DNA of 64,000 bases from Parasedimentitalea marina (GTDB lineage: Bacteria > Pseudomonadota > Alphaproteobacteria > Rhodobacterales > Rhodobacteraceae), in the NCBI RefSeq assembly GCF_004006175.1, contig NZ_CP033221.1, forward strand, positions 1-64,000, read 5' to 3'. The notes under the pieces were generated by a model. That model was given only the letters and a program-made list of their open reading frames with translations, did no database searches and was not told where the DNA came from. Shown here in pieces: positions 1 to 9,270 of the stretch. The first letter of the stretch is position 1, and every line of letters starts with the position of its first letter. Position numbers and translations under genes: made by a program.

Positions 1-1037
1 GTGCGGTCGAACTACACGCAACCGGGCAACCGCGAATTCTATGAAGATTCGCTGAAACTCTGGGAAGAGCTGAGCCATGAGCTGAACTACAACGTGATGT
101 TCAGCCAGCGTTCGCATATTACCCTGCTGCACAGTCCGGGTGCCGTGGATGCCGTCTCACGCGATTACAACATCATGCGGCGCACCGGGAATGCGGATGC
201 CGAAATCTGGAGCCTTGAACAACTGAAAGAGGCGGTGCCGCATCTAAACTACGCTTCTGATGCGCGTTTTCCGATCATGGCGGCGGCGGTGCATAAACGG
301 GCTGGAACCGCGCGCCATGATGCGGTGATCTGGGGCTATGCAAGGGCGGCGGATCAGTTCGGCATAGACATCATTCAGAACTGCGAAGTCACAGGTATCT
401 TGCGTGAAGGAGGCAAGGTCACGGCGATTGAAACCTCACGCGGTAAGATCACCACAGGCAAGCTGGGACTGGCAGTTGCGGGTAGTACCTCGCGTCTGTG
501 GAACATGGCAGGGATGAGCCACCTGCCGATTGAATCCACACAAATTGCAGGCCTTTGTTTCAGAAGCCGTTGAAACCTTTGCTGGACCAGGTGGTGGTCT
601 TTGGCATGGGCGGCGCGCATTTCTATATTTCACAGTCTGACAAGGGTGGCATGGTCTTTGGCGGCGATTTGGACTGGTACAAGTCCTATGCGCAAAAGGG
701 CAACCTGCCGATTGTACAGGACGTAGCCGAGGCGGCGATGTCGGTGTTGCCCTGTCTGGGCCGGGTGCGGCTGCTGCGGCATTGGTCGGGAGTCGTTGAT
801 ATGTCGATGGATGGGTCACATTTCATCTCAAAAACGCCCATCGACAACCTCTATCTGAACGCGGGTTGGAACTACGGCGGCTTCAAGGCCACTCCGGCTT
901 CGGGCACATATTTTGCCGATCTGATTGCCAATGATCGTCCCCATAAGGTGATCGCCAATCATGACCTGAAGCGGTTTGAGCGTGGCATCCAACTGGATGA
1001 GCGCGGCGCTGGCCCAGATCCGAAACTGCACGGATAA
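1..1037 (+). pseudogene. soxB: soxB, sarcosine oxidase beta subunit, frameshifted and cut by window edge
   Basis: Heterotetrameric sarcosine oxidase oxidises sarcosine to glycine, formaldehyde (as methylene-tetrahydrofolate) and H2O2; SoxB carries the covalent flavin. The visible part starts inside the gene at a family-typical RSNY motif, so the FAD-binding N-terminus lies left of the window. The frame is clean to about position 537, then one extra base near 538 and a second (G566) shift it twice by +1. Removing both restores the family sequence through IESHKLQAFVSE and then PLKPLLDQVVVFGMGGAHFY. The second half (555-1037) keeps MDMSMDG and NAGWNYGGFKATPASG to a normal C-terminus. As read, translation stops at 573. 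It could be a true pseudogene or a local sequencing error, because the downstream partners are intact. Confidence 0.85.
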
Positions 1038-1048
1038 GGATAAACAGA

Positions 1049-1333
1049 ATGATAAGAATACCCTGTCCGTTTTGCGGCACCCGAGATCATAGTGAGTTCA
1101 CTTATGGCGGGGATGGCTCGATCATATACCCCAGCCTGGATGCGCCGATGCAGGATTGGCATGATGCAGTGTTTCAGCGCGAAAACATCTGTGGTGTGCA
1201 AGTCGAGACCTGGCAGCATGCGAACGGCTGCCGCATGTGGATCTATGTCGAGCGCGATACCATGACCCACGAAATCCATTCCGTTCGCGCCGCCCATCCA
1301 GACATGGCCGTCGCGCTAGAGGTGACAACATGA
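1049..1333 (+). CDS. soxD: Sarcosine oxidase delta subunit
   Basis: This 94-residue protein is the small zinc-binding subunit of heterotetrameric sarcosine oxidase. The N-terminus has the family CPFCGTR motif followed by a conserved Glu-Phe and aromatic/Gly-rich stretch, and the length matches the family (about 90-100 aa). It lies 11 bases after the soxB stop and overlaps the soxA start by four bases (ATGA), so it is translationally coupled to soxA. It acts in the cytoplasm in complex with SoxA, SoxB and SoxG. No damage is visible. Confidence 0.9.
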   Translation: MIRIPCPFCGTRDHSEFTYGGDGSIIYPSLDAPMQDWHDAVFQRENICGVQVETWQHANGCRMWIYVERDTMTHEIHSVRAAHPDMAVALEVTT

Positions 1334-4302
1334 CCGGAACACGTCTGAACAGCGGTGGGCGGATAGATCGCAGCCGCCCGCTCCGGTTCACCTGGGATGG
1401 CAGGTCTTACCAGGGTTATGCCGGTGACACGCTTGCCTCGGCTCTGATGGCCGGGGGGGAGGTGATCCTGGGCCGTAGTTTCAAATACCACCGCCCGCGT
1501 GGCATCATGTCCGCGGGTGTTGAGGAGTCCGGAGCCATCGTCACCCTCGACACAGGCGATCGGGTCGAGCCCAATGCCAAGGCCACCATGGTTGAACTGT
1601 TCGACGGGTTGACCGCCAATGGGCAGAACGCTTGGCCAAATGTACGCAACGATGTTGGCTCTGCCTTGGGTCTGTTCGGTCGGTTTTTCTCGGCCGGGTT
1701 TTACTACAAAACCTTCATGGGGTTGCCGCCATTTGAATGGGGCCGTGGAACCGGCATTTGGATGCAGTATGAGAAACTGATCCGTAAAGCCGCCGGTATG
1801 GGGGAAGCAGCCCGTGTCGCTGATCCAGATACCTATGATCATGTGCATGCTTTTTGTGATATTCTGGTTGTTGGGTCTGGCCCTGCGGGCAGGAGTGCCG
1901 CACTGCAAGCCGCAAAGCTGGGCAAGGATGTAATCCTGGTTGAGCAGGATTTTGAGCTTGGTGGCGATCTCCTAAATCAGCGAGACCCAATGAGTGAGGC
2001 GCAGCGCCAAGAACAGGTGGCCGCGCTTGAGGTTGCAGGCGTTCGGATCATGACGCGCACAACTGCCTTTGGCCTTTATGACTACGGTACAGCAGGCCTG
2101 TTGCAGCGGGTAACGGATCATTTGGCAGTGAAACCGGATCATTCACCGCGCCAACGGTTCTGGACCGTACGGGCTGGAGCGACCATTCTGGCAACGGGGG
2201 CATTGGAGCGCACTCTTGCCTTTGAAAACAATGATCGCCCCGGTGTGATGACTTCCGCTGCCGCCCGAAGCTATCTGAACCGTTTTGGCGTTTTGCCCGG
2301 CCAGAATATCGTGCTGAGTACCAATAACGATTCCGCCTATGTGACTGCCGCCGAGCTGGCACAGGCTGGTGCAAAAGTCACTTTGGTTGATCTGAGGGCA
2401 GAGATTTCCCCAAATTTGTCAGCGCAGATGAAATCGGCTGGTGTCGAAGTGAAAACGGGTCTCGCCCCTCTTAAAGCATTGGGCAAAAAATCCGTCACCG
2501 GAGTGCAATTGGCACGGCCTCAAGATGACAGTTGGACAGCTGCGGAAACCTTGCCCTGTGACCTGTTGCTGGTCTCGGCGGGTTGGTCGCCAGTGGTGAA
2601 CTTGCTGTCGCATCGTGGCGCCAAACCGGTCTGGGATCATACACTGGCTTGCTTCCTGCCAGCACCTTGTTCAGAGAACGTAACGATGGCCGGAGCGGCC
2701 GCCGGTCACTGGAATACTACGGATTGCGCGGCATCAGGCGTCGCGGCGGCACACCTGGCCACGGGCCAAAAGGCTGACGAGATTGCATTGGCTGGCTGGG
2801 AGACACCCATCAAGCCTGTCTATGAGGTGCGCTTGGCCGACAAAACGACCAAGAGCTTTGTTGACCTGCAACATGATGTCACCAGCAGTGATATACGCTT
2901 GGCACATCAAGAGGGATTTGTCTCGGTCGAGCACCTCAAGCGCTATACCACCTTGGGCATGGCGACAGATCAGGGCAAGGTGGGCAACATCATCGGCCTG
3001 GCCCTGATGGCAGAGGCCCTGGGCAAAGACATCCCTGCCGTGGGCACCACTCGTTTCCGGCCGCCTTATACTCCAGTGGCGATTGGGGCCCTGGCGGGGC
3101 GTAATACAGGCAGTCATTTTAAGGTCCTGCGCCGCACCCCGTTGCATGACTGGAACCTGCGCCATGGCGCCACCATGACTGATGCGGGTCTTTGGCACCG
3201 GCCATGGTATTTTGCCCGAAAGGGAGAGAGTTTCAACGAGACTTACGTTCGAGAGGCCACCACGGTACGTGACACCCTCGGCATTTGTGATGTGAGTTCA
3301 CTGGGCAAAATCGCGGTACAGGGGCCCGACGCTTCGGAGTTCCTGAACCGGATCTACAGCAATGCCTTTGCCAAACTGGCCGTGGGCAAGGCCCGCTACG
3401 GCATCATGCTGCGTGATGATGGCATGGTTATGGACGATGGCACCACCTGGCGGCTGTCGGAAAATGACTTTCTGTTGACCACAACCACCACTGGGGCCGG
3501 CAAGGTCATGGTCTGGCTGGAAGAGTTGTTGCAGCTGCGGTGGCCAGAGTTGAAAGTTCACGTCAGCTCTGTCTCGGATCAATGGGCTGGCGTTTCCGTA
3601 GCGGGTCCTAAAACCCGTGCGGCAATTGCTGCCTGTGTGGAGGACCCAGAGGTAATTTCTGCGGAAAACCTGCCCTTTATGGGCGTGAGGGAGACCCGCC
3701 TTAAAGGCGGGATCAAGTGCCTGATTGCGCGGATTAGTTTTTCGGGCGAGCTCGCCTATGAGGTCTATGTCCATGCCAACAATGGCGAGGCGATGATGGA
3801 CTTGTTGTGGGCCACATCAGAGCCTTTAGGGGGGTGCCTGTACGGTCTCGAGGCTCTTGGCACTCTCAGAATTGAAAAGGGGCATGTTACGGGTGCAGAA
3901 CTGGATGGACGGGTGACGATTGATGATGCGGGTCTGGGCAAGATGGCCTCGCCCAAGAAGTCCTTTATCGGTAGCGCCCTGCGCAAACGTCCAGCGCTGG
4001 AACGCTCAGATCGACCACAGTTAGTCGGAATCTTCCCGAAAGACCGTAGCGAGAGTTTCAACGGTGGCGCGTTGCTTTGCAATCCGGGGGAAATCTCGGG
4101 ATTTGGCGAAGGGTGGATCACCGCAGTGACCCATTCTCCGGCCCTCGGGCACTGGATTGGCATTGGCTTTATATCCGGCGGGCATGACGCCTGGCAGGGT
4201 AAATTGGTGACTGCAACCGATCCGGTACGAAAGGGCGATGTGACTGTCGAGATCGTCTCCCCTCATATGTTTGACCCAAAAGGGGAGCGGATGCATGGCT
4301 AA
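1330..4302 (+). CDS. soxA: Sarcosine oxidase alpha subunit
   Basis: SoxA (990 aa, normal family length) binds FAD/NAD and carries the tetrahydrofolate site that traps the methyl group of sarcosine. In order: an N-terminal ferredoxin-like fold without cluster cysteines (about residues 20-80), an FAD-binding pyridine-nucleotide oxidoreductase core beginning at VVGSGPAG (about residue 180), and a GcvT-like aminomethyltransferase region from about residue 605 to the end. The ATG at 1330 is chosen because it overlaps the soxD stop as ATGA; the upstream in-frame extension lies inside soxD. It overlaps soxG by 8 bases. Glycine betaine and dimethylglycine breakdown yield the substrate, which links it to the quaternary-amine genes at 6-25 kb. 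Confidence 0.95.
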   Translation: MTGTRLNSGGRIDRSRPLRFTWDGRSYQGYAGDTLASALMAGGEVILGRSFKYHRPRGIMSAGVEESGAIVTLDTGDRVEPNAKATMVELFDGLTANGQNAWPNVRNDVGSALGLFGRFFSAGFYYKTFMGLPPFEWGRGTGIWMQYEKLIRKAAGMGEAARVADPDTYDHVHAFCDILVVGSGPAGRSAALQAAKLGKDVILVEQDFELGGDLLNQRDPMSEAQRQEQVAALEVAGVRIMTRTTAFGLYDYGTAGLLQRVTDHLAVKPDHSPRQRFWTVRAGATILATGALERTLAFENNDRPGVMTSAAARSYLNRFGVLPGQNIVLSTNNDSAYVTAAELAQAGAKVTLVDLRAEISPNLSAQMKSAGVEVKTGLAPLKALGKKSVTGVQLARPQDDSWTAAETLPCDLLLVSAGWSPVVNLLSHRGAKPVWDHTLACFLPAPCSENVTMAGAAAGHWNTTDCAASGVAAAHLATGQKADEIALAGWETPIKPVYEVRLADKTTKSFVDLQHDVTSSDIRLAHQEGFVSVEHLKRYTTLGMATDQGKVGNIIGLALMAEALGKDIPAVGTTRFRPPYTPVAIGALAGRNTGSHFKVLRRTPLHDWNLRHGATMTDAGLWHRPWYFARKGESFNETYVREATTVRDTLGICDVSSLGKIAVQGPDASEFLNRIYSNAFAKLAVGKARYGIMLRDDGMVMDDGTTWRLSENDFLLTTTTTGAGKVMVWLEELLQLRWPELKVHVSSVSDQWAGVSVAGPKTRAAIAACVEDPEVISAENLPFMGVRETRLKGGIKCLIARISFSGELAYEVYVHANNGEAMMDLLWATSEPLGGCLYGLEALGTLRIEKGHVTGAELDGRVTIDDAGLGKMASPKKSFIGSALRKRPALERSDRPQLVGIFPKDRSESFNGGALLCNPGEISGFGEGWITAVTHSPALGHWIGIGFISGGHDAWQGKLVTATDPVRKGDVTVEIVSPHMFDPKGERMHG

Positions 4303-4870
4303 TCCAACTTCATTAATGCAGACCGGACGTCAGCCGGACAACCTTGGCGTCATTGGGACGGCAGGTGTCACCCTGGAAGAGATCTCAGGATTCGGCATGG
4401 TGCAAATTTCCGCTTGGGGCGCGACTCTGGCGCAAACCGGTGCTGAGGTCGCTGCTATGGCAGGCTGCGCGCAAGCACCCATGCCAGGCCAGAGCGTTGC
4501 TGGTTCGAAGGCGGTTGTGTTGCGGGTTGAACCGTTGAAGTGGTGGTTGGTTACCCCTCCCGGAGCAGTGGTTTCTGCATCAAAACTGGCGCCAGATGTT
4601 GGCGCGGTTCTGGACATGCAGGATTCGCGGTGCTGGCTGCGTGTAGGAGGCGATCATGCTGAGATCCTTCTCAACCATTTTTTACCGCTGAACCTAAGGC
4701 CTTCAGCCTTTCCGGCGAGGGCCGTGGCAAGCACGGTGTTTCATCATGTTGGCGTCACCCTTTGGCGTGAGGAGAAACATTTCAATATGTTGATACCGCG
4801 CAGCTCTGCCCAGTCTTTGTGTGAACTGCTCTTTGAAAGCGCGCGACAATATGGGGTGGGCGAAACATAG
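4295..4870 (+). CDS. soxG: Sarcosine oxidase gamma subunit
   Basis: SoxG (191 aa) is the fourth subunit of heterotetrameric sarcosine oxidase, a GcvT-like structural subunit without its own cofactor. The ATG at 4295 lies within the last codons of soxA, the usual coupled arrangement, and the length fits the family. Conserved features are a central WWLVTPPG segment and a C-terminal region typical of the YgfZ/GcvT fold. It is the last gene of the sox operon; after its stop at 4870 comes non-coding sequence with an IS remnant. Confidence 0.9.
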   Translation: MANPTSLMQTGRQPDNLGVIGTAGVTLEEISGFGMVQISAWGATLAQTGAEVAAMAGCAQAPMPGQSVAGSKAVVLRVEPLKWWLVTPPGAVVSASKLAPDVGAVLDMQDSRCWLRVGGDHAEILLNHFLPLNLRPSAFPARAVASTVFHHVGVTLWREEKHFNMLIPRSSAQSLCELLFESARQYGVGET

Positions 4871-4949
4871 CCACCCCTGGAAGCTCCTTGGCCGGGTGGA
4901 AACTGAATGAAACCACATATACCAATTGCTGAACAGTTAGAGGCTCTGC

Positions 4950-5300
4950 GGGGAGACTGTTGCATTTACTTGGCTAAATTCGTGAACTAAACCACTGATA
5001 TAAACCGAATTTTGACTACATCACACTCAGTGATCGAAAGTTTCAACAATCGAGTGGAAAGTGACGACGCAGCATTGAAATGCTTGGGCTACCGACAAAG
5101 ATTCCGATCGTTGCCAACCACAAAGGCTACGTTTCAAGGAATAGAAACGATCAGAACGATCAAAAACGGGCATATTCATACTAAGCAACCTGGCGTCAGA
5201 GACGAGATGACCTTCAACCAAAATTATAGTCGCATTGGCAGCGTAACATGCCCAAATCATCGACTGCTCTGTATCCTGCTTGAATAATGCAACAGTCCCC
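4950..5300. mobile_element. Internally deleted IS6-family-like element with both terminal inverted repeats
   Basis: The left end reads GGGGAGACTGTTGCATT (from 4950) and the right end, read from 5300 inwards, GGGGACTGTTGCATT. These are near-identical inverted repeats differing by a two-base insertion, starting with the GGGG typical of IS6 elements. The element is only about 350 bp, while intact IS6-family copies are about 800 bp, and it retains only the C-terminal part of a transposase (5012-5287). No 8-bp target duplication is apparent (GGCTCTGC against GCTGAACT). It is non-autonomous but could in principle be moved by a full-length relative elsewhere in the genome. Confidence 0.7.
5012..5287 (+). 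pseudogene. IS6-family transposase C-terminal remnant
   Basis: The frame encodes segments resembling the C-terminus of IS6/IS26-type DDE transposases: an ALKCLGYRQRFRSL stretch followed by GIETIRTIKNGHIH and a GVRDEMTFNQN tail. The N-terminal helix-turn-helix and the first catalytic acidic residues are missing, and no good start codon or ribosome-binding site precedes it. It fills the space between the two terminal repeats at 4950 and 5300. Family assignment is from memory of these motifs; the truncation is directly visible. Confidence 0.65.
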
Positions 5301-5476
5301 GCTGAACTCTTCGTAGAAAAAGTCTGTGACTAGGCAACATGATACTCCAAAATCAACCCCGCTCAAAGGTCGCAGTCCACGTATTGCTCACAACAACACA
5401 CGCATCATTACCCTAGCCTATTTGAAAGGCTGGATCTAAGCTTTGGGTCATGAAGTTTAAGCAACGGAGACTGCGC

Positions 5477-5863
5477 ATGAGCGTATTTGACGAAGATCTG
5501 TTCCTAAAAGGACTCGAGCAACGCAAGGCCACCCTGGGCGCTGAATATGTTGAAAAGAACCTGGCTGCCGCTGATGACTTTTCACGACCTTTCCAGGAAG
5601 CCATGACCGCATGGTGCTGGGGTTTCGGGTGGGGTGACGACGTCATCGACGCCAAGACACGCTCAATGATGAACCTGTCAATGCTTGGGGCGTTGGGTAA
5701 GATGCACGAGTGGGAGATCCACTGCCGCGGTGCAATTACCAATGGCGTCACACAAGAGGAACTCCGGGCCATCATCCACGTGATTGGAATTTATTGCGGT
5801 GTACCCCAAGCAATAGAGTGTATTCGCGTGGCGCGAAAAGTGCTGGAGACCGAAGAGCTTTAG
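5477..5863 (+). CDS. Carboxymuconolactone decarboxylase / AhpD-fold protein
   Basis: A 128-residue protein of the carboxymuconolactone decarboxylase (AhpD-like, all-helical) family. The central MMNLSMLGALGKMHEWEIH segment and the C-terminal helices around YCGVPQAIE are family hallmarks. The EIHCRGAITNG stretch carries the conserved His with a single nearby Cys; the CxxC of peroxidase-type AhpD members is absent, so it is more likely a lactone-decarboxylase-like enzyme than an alkylhydroperoxidase. The ATG at 5477 follows a GGAGA box. It stands alone between the IS remnant and a convergent hydrolase gene, so the substrate is unknown. Confidence 0.8.
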   Translation: MSVFDEDLFLKGLEQRKATLGAEYVEKNLAAADDFSRPFQEAMTAWCWGFGWGDDVIDAKTRSMMNLSMLGALGKMHEWEIHCRGAITNGVTQEELRAIIHVIGIYCGVPQAIECIRVARKVLETEEL

Positions 5864-5961
5864 CAGCGTTCTCAACGTTCACTTGCATAGGTAATTGCTT
5901 GATTACCTCAAGGGTTTCAGGAGCGTACTCGGGTAAAACCTTCATCCACTATACCAAAAAA

Positions 5962-5993
5962 CGCGGTTCTGGAGCGAAATATTTCGGACCGCG
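5962..5993. terminator. Candidate bidirectional terminator between convergent genes
   Basis: An imperfect inverted repeat (CGCGGTTC pairing with GGACCGCG, one G-T wobble) encloses the perfect palindrome CGAAATATTTCG. It lies between the plus-strand gene ending at 5863 and the minus-strand gene ending at 6047, where a shared terminator would be expected. An A-rich run precedes it on the plus strand, which gives a T-run for the minus-strand transcript. Confidence 0.35.
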
Positions 5994-6046
5994 CCCAAGC
6001 GGGGGGCTATTGCTGGCTTAGGATAGAACCTACTCGGGGGCCGCTA

Positions 6047-7174
6047 TTATGTTTCATGCATTTGGCAAATGTCTCTGAGATGCCTAATGACTTGCTCCAT
6101 ATAGCTATCATCATAACCGGACTCATTCGTAAGGACACTCAAATAGGCGCAAGACAGCCCGGTTTTCTGATCCACCATTAGGAACTGCCCCCCGTATCCG
6201 GCATGCCCGATAAACCGGTCATCTGTCATCACGTGATTGCTGTAGCGAAGCCAGTCCTTAGGCGGTGACATAGAGGGGGCCTGGCGCGATACGGTGGTCT
6301 GCAAGAAAGGATGATTTCCGGGACTGCAACCCTCTTTGGTGAACAACAAGCCAAACCGGGCAAGATCCATGGCGCTAAGACAGCCGCCGCCCGAAAATGC
6401 AGGCAACCTGTCGCAGCTGGCACTAATGGTAAAAGATCCTTCATATCCGGCCAAATCCGTAATGTCTTCGATCAACGAGGCCATGGGACGCGGGCTGACT
6501 TGGGCGCAAATAAGGGTTAGAACATCAGTGTTGGCCGATTTGTAATCGGCGTGACCAGATCGGTTGGTCAAATCCCCGCCTGTAATGCTGAAGGCAAACT
6601 CACGCAGGCTCAAGTCTGGCTGACCTTCTGGCGGTAGCCGCCAGCCCAATGCAATTTCCTCCCTGTAACAATCTGCCTGCGGATTGGCGTAATCCTCGGT
6701 AAAATTGTTGGCAATGTTCATGTCCAACAGATCCTGCAGTACAGCCCCCCGGTACCCAGAGCCAATGTCTGGCAGATAGTGATCCACTGTCTGGCCCAGA
6801 TCCAGCAGCCCCTGCTTTTGCAGTAGACCAACGATAAGATGGATATGCATCTTGGTGATGGATTGGATGGAATGCGGTTGTGTGACTGAAAAGTCCAGTG
6901 CCGCCCGTGCCAACAAGATCTGATCTGCGCGCAGGCAGACCAACGCTGAAAATGCCTCTGTTCCAGTTAGGGCCGTAACAGAGGCATGCGCCGCGAATTC
7001 CGGGTCTTCATTTGGGACCAGCTGCAACACATTGCGCGAGCGAAACATCATGGACCGTCGGAACAATTGATGCGCGTTGTGAAATCCGTGACGACGGTGC
7101 GGCGGGCTGTTCCAGCGTTGTTTGTGGGTCTTTCCAACAGCTAAATCAGGGTTTGGAGAGACCTTTCGTGTCAT
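6047..7174 (-). CDS. Serine hydrolase of the beta-lactamase / EstB family
   Basis: A 375-residue protein of the class C beta-lactamase-related serine hydrolase family. It has the catalytic SITK tetrad (SxxK), a YKSAN segment as the second (Tyr/Asn) motif and HAG as the third (KTG-equivalent) motif. No clear signal peptide is present, so it is probably a cytoplasmic esterase, amidase or transesterase rather than an antibiotic-resistance enzyme. It overlaps the upstream acyl-CoA synthetase gene by four bases (ATGA), so it is the last gene of the long minus-strand operon running from the BKACE gene (15.4 kb). A role in ester or CoA-thioester handling of quaternary-amine intermediates is possible but unproven. 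Confidence 0.8.
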   Translation of the reverse strand: MTRKVSPNPDLAVGKTHKQRWNSPPHRRHGFHNAHQLFRRSMMFRSRNVLQLVPNEDPEFAAHASVTALTGTEAFSALVCLRADQILLARAALDFSVTQPHSIQSITKMHIHLIVGLLQKQGLLDLGQTVDHYLPDIGSGYRGAVLQDLLDMNIANNFTEDYANPQADCYREEIALGWRLPPEGQPDLSLREFAFSITGGDLTNRSGHADYKSANTDVLTLICAQVSPRPMASLIEDITDLAGYEGSFTISASCDRLPAFSGGGCLSAMDLARFGLLFTKEGCSPGNHPFLQTTVSRQAPSMSPPKDWLRYSNHVMTDDRFIGHAGYGGQFLMVDQKTGLSCAYLSVLTNESGYDDSYMEQVIRHLRDICQMHET

Positions 7175-9270
7175 GTCCCGGCCTCGGTATGGATCAGAAC
7201 ATCGACGGCCAACGCCTTATCCTCATAGACAAATAACGGGTTGATTTCCAACTCTACAATCGGGGTGTCACTGGTCTGCACAAAGGCGGCCAAGTCTGCC
7301 AGATGCGAGGCCAAGGCATCAAAGTCTACAACAGGTAGCCCCCGAAATCCCTGCATTAGCTTGGCACCCTTAAGGCTGGCAATCGCTGCGCGAATATCCT
7401 GTTGGCCACAGGGCAGCAGCAGCGTTGTGGCATCGCCGATCAGCTCTACCAGCACGCCGCCCGAGCCAAGTGTCATCGCTAGGCCAAATAGCGGGTCACG
7501 TCGGATGCCAACAATCAGCTCCGCTACCGGGGGTTTTGCCATTGCCTCGACCAGGAAACAGTCAGTGACGGCTGTCTTGTCATAGGTCAAAACCGCCGCC
7601 CGCATGGCCGTTAGGGCCTGCGCCACCGCCTCGACGTTGTTTAGGCCCAGGGCAACCGCACCTGCCTCGGTCTTGTGCGCCAGTTTGGGACCCATCATTT
7701 TGATCACAACCGGAAAGCCGATTAAGGCCGCAACATCAGCGGCATTGGCACCAGAAACACATTGCCCAGCAGGGACTGCCAGACCTGCATCGGCCAGCAG
7801 AGATTTCCCCTTAGCCTCGTCCATGAGTACCATATTTTCAGATATCGTCCGGGGCGCCAGCGCAGACGTCGGATTTTCCAGAATACTGGCGGCGCGTTGA
7901 CGCCATTGCGCGGCTGCCGCTATCGCATTCAGCGTTTCGTGTATGCCCTGCATCGGCGCCACACCGTTTTCAATCAGCAAGGCGCGGGTTTCTGCATCCA
8001 TGTTTTCAGGCAGGGTAGCACAGATTGCAGCAGGCACCCCTGAGCTGGCCGCAGCCCTGGCAAAGGCTTTGGCATCATTCTGATAACAGAATTTGGATTC
8101 ATCCAACCCCGGTGCTGGATAGTCCTGCAACAAGAGAGCTGAATTCACATCATTGCCCGCAATGGCAGTGGCGAAAACCGGCTCTGTTAACTCGGATTGA
8201 CCCCAAATTGGCGTGGTATAATCCAGCGGGTTCGACACCGTGGCTATGGCTGGAAGAAGCTTGGTTAGAGCCCTCGCCTGATCTTCATCGCAGGCAGGAA
8301 AGTCCAGACCGATGGTCTCGGCATGATCCGCCAACATAGTTGCGCCGCCACCTGAACAGGTGAAACCAGCTACTTTGTTTCCGGCGGGTGCGCCCACTAC
8401 ACACAGGTATTTCAGAGTTTCCAGAAACTGCGACGGACTGGTCACACTGATGACAGCCAACCTGTCAAACAGGGCTTGATATAGCTCATTGGCCCCAGAC
8501 AAGGACCCTGTGTGGCTGATTGTCAAGGCGCTGCCAATCGCCGAGCTACCGGTTTTCAAGGCCACTATGGGTGTATTTGCCCGCAAAGCTTTCAACGCAG
8601 CACGTTCGAATTTGGGGATGTCCTGCAATCCTTCGATATGCACACCAATGGCGCGCACCGCCGGGTTTTCACACAGAACTTCGATGAAATCCTCGAGCCC
8701 CATGACTGCCTGATTGCCGGCCGAGATCATATGGGTCAGCGGCAAGGACCGCTGGCTCATGGTGATATCAGACGAAAACATACCGCTTTGGGTGATAATT
8801 GCAGCGCCATAACCCGGCGAGTCGCCGCCGTGGGCAAAAGGCCACAGCGCTGTATTGTCCAGGTAATTGATCACACCGTAACAATTGGGTCCGATCAAGG
8901 CCATGTCGCCCACGGCGGTTTTCAGGCGGTTTTCAGCCTCGGCGCCGTCGGCACCGGATTCTTTGAAACCAGCCGAATAGCAGACAACACCGCCGGCCCC
9001 CATTGCAGACAACTTGGCAATGGTTTCTAGGGCGGCGGTAACAGGCACTGCCAGAAACACCGCATCAGGGGCCTGCGGAAGATCATCAATGCTGGCATAG
9101 CAAGGGATACCTGCCAGCTCGGCACGTTTGGGGTTTACCGGCCAGAATTCACCGGTGAACCCACGCCTGCGCGCCTCGCCAATGGCGACAATTGCGTCCG
9201 CGCCGCCAACAAAGGCGATATGGCGCGGCGACATCAGGCGGTCGAAATTTTTGCGCTGTTCAGGGGTCAT
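7171..9270 (-). CDS. Acyl-CoA synthetase, NDP-forming (acetate-CoA ligase family)
   Basis: A 699-residue single-chain NDP-forming acyl-CoA synthetase that forms an acyl-CoA from acid, CoA and ATP through a phosphohistidine. An N-terminal CoA-binding Rossmann domain starts near FVGGADAIV and continues into succinyl-CoA-synthetase-like domains with the phospho-acceptor His in SHTGSLSG. A C-terminal ATP-grasp domain includes ELIVGIRRDPLFG and GSGGVLVEL. The ATG at 9270 is chosen because it overlaps the acyl-CoA dehydrogenase stop (ATGA); the longer upstream frame lies inside that gene. Its position downstream of a CaiA-type dehydrogenase suggests it activates gamma-butyrobetaine, carnitine or crotonobetaine. 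This is inference from context. Confidence 0.85.
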   Translation of the reverse strand: MTPEQRKNFDRLMSPRHIAFVGGADAIVAIGEARRRGFTGEFWPVNPKRAELAGIPCYASIDDLPQAPDAVFLAVPVTAALETIAKLSAMGAGGVVCYSAGFKESGADGAEAENRLKTAVGDMALIGPNCYGVINYLDNTALWPFAHGGDSPGYGAAIITQSGMFSSDITMSQRSLPLTHMISAGNQAVMGLEDFIEVLCENPAVRAIGVHIEGLQDIPKFERAALKALRANTPIVALKTGSSAIGSALTISHTGSLSGANELYQALFDRLAVISVTSPSQFLETLKYLCVVGAPAGNKVAGFTCSGGGATMLADHAETIGLDFPACDEDQARALTKLLPAIATVSNPLDYTTPIWGQSELTEPVFATAIAGNDVNSALLLQDYPAPGLDESKFCYQNDAKAFARAAASSGVPAAICATLPENMDAETRALLIENGVAPMQGIHETLNAIAAAAQWRQRAASILENPTSALAPRTISENMVLMDEAKGKSLLADAGLAVPAGQCVSGANAADVAALIGFPVVIKMMGPKLAHKTEAGAVALGLNNVEAVAQALTAMRAAVLTYDKTAVTDCFLVEAMAKPPVAELIVGIRRDPLFGLAMTLGSGGVLVELIGDATTLLLPCGQQDIRAAIASLKGAKLMQGFRGLPVVDFDALASHLADLAAFVQTSDTPIVELEINPLFVYEDKALAVDVLIHTEAGT

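Noticed and set aside
1..1037. Programmed ribosomal frameshifting in soxB
   Set aside because: Two shifts in the same direction would be needed within 30 bp, with no slippery heptamer, and SoxB families are not known for recoding.
1243..1908. 221-codon minus-strand frame opposite the start of soxA
   Set aside because: Shadow of soxA; no ribosome-binding site or recognisable protein.
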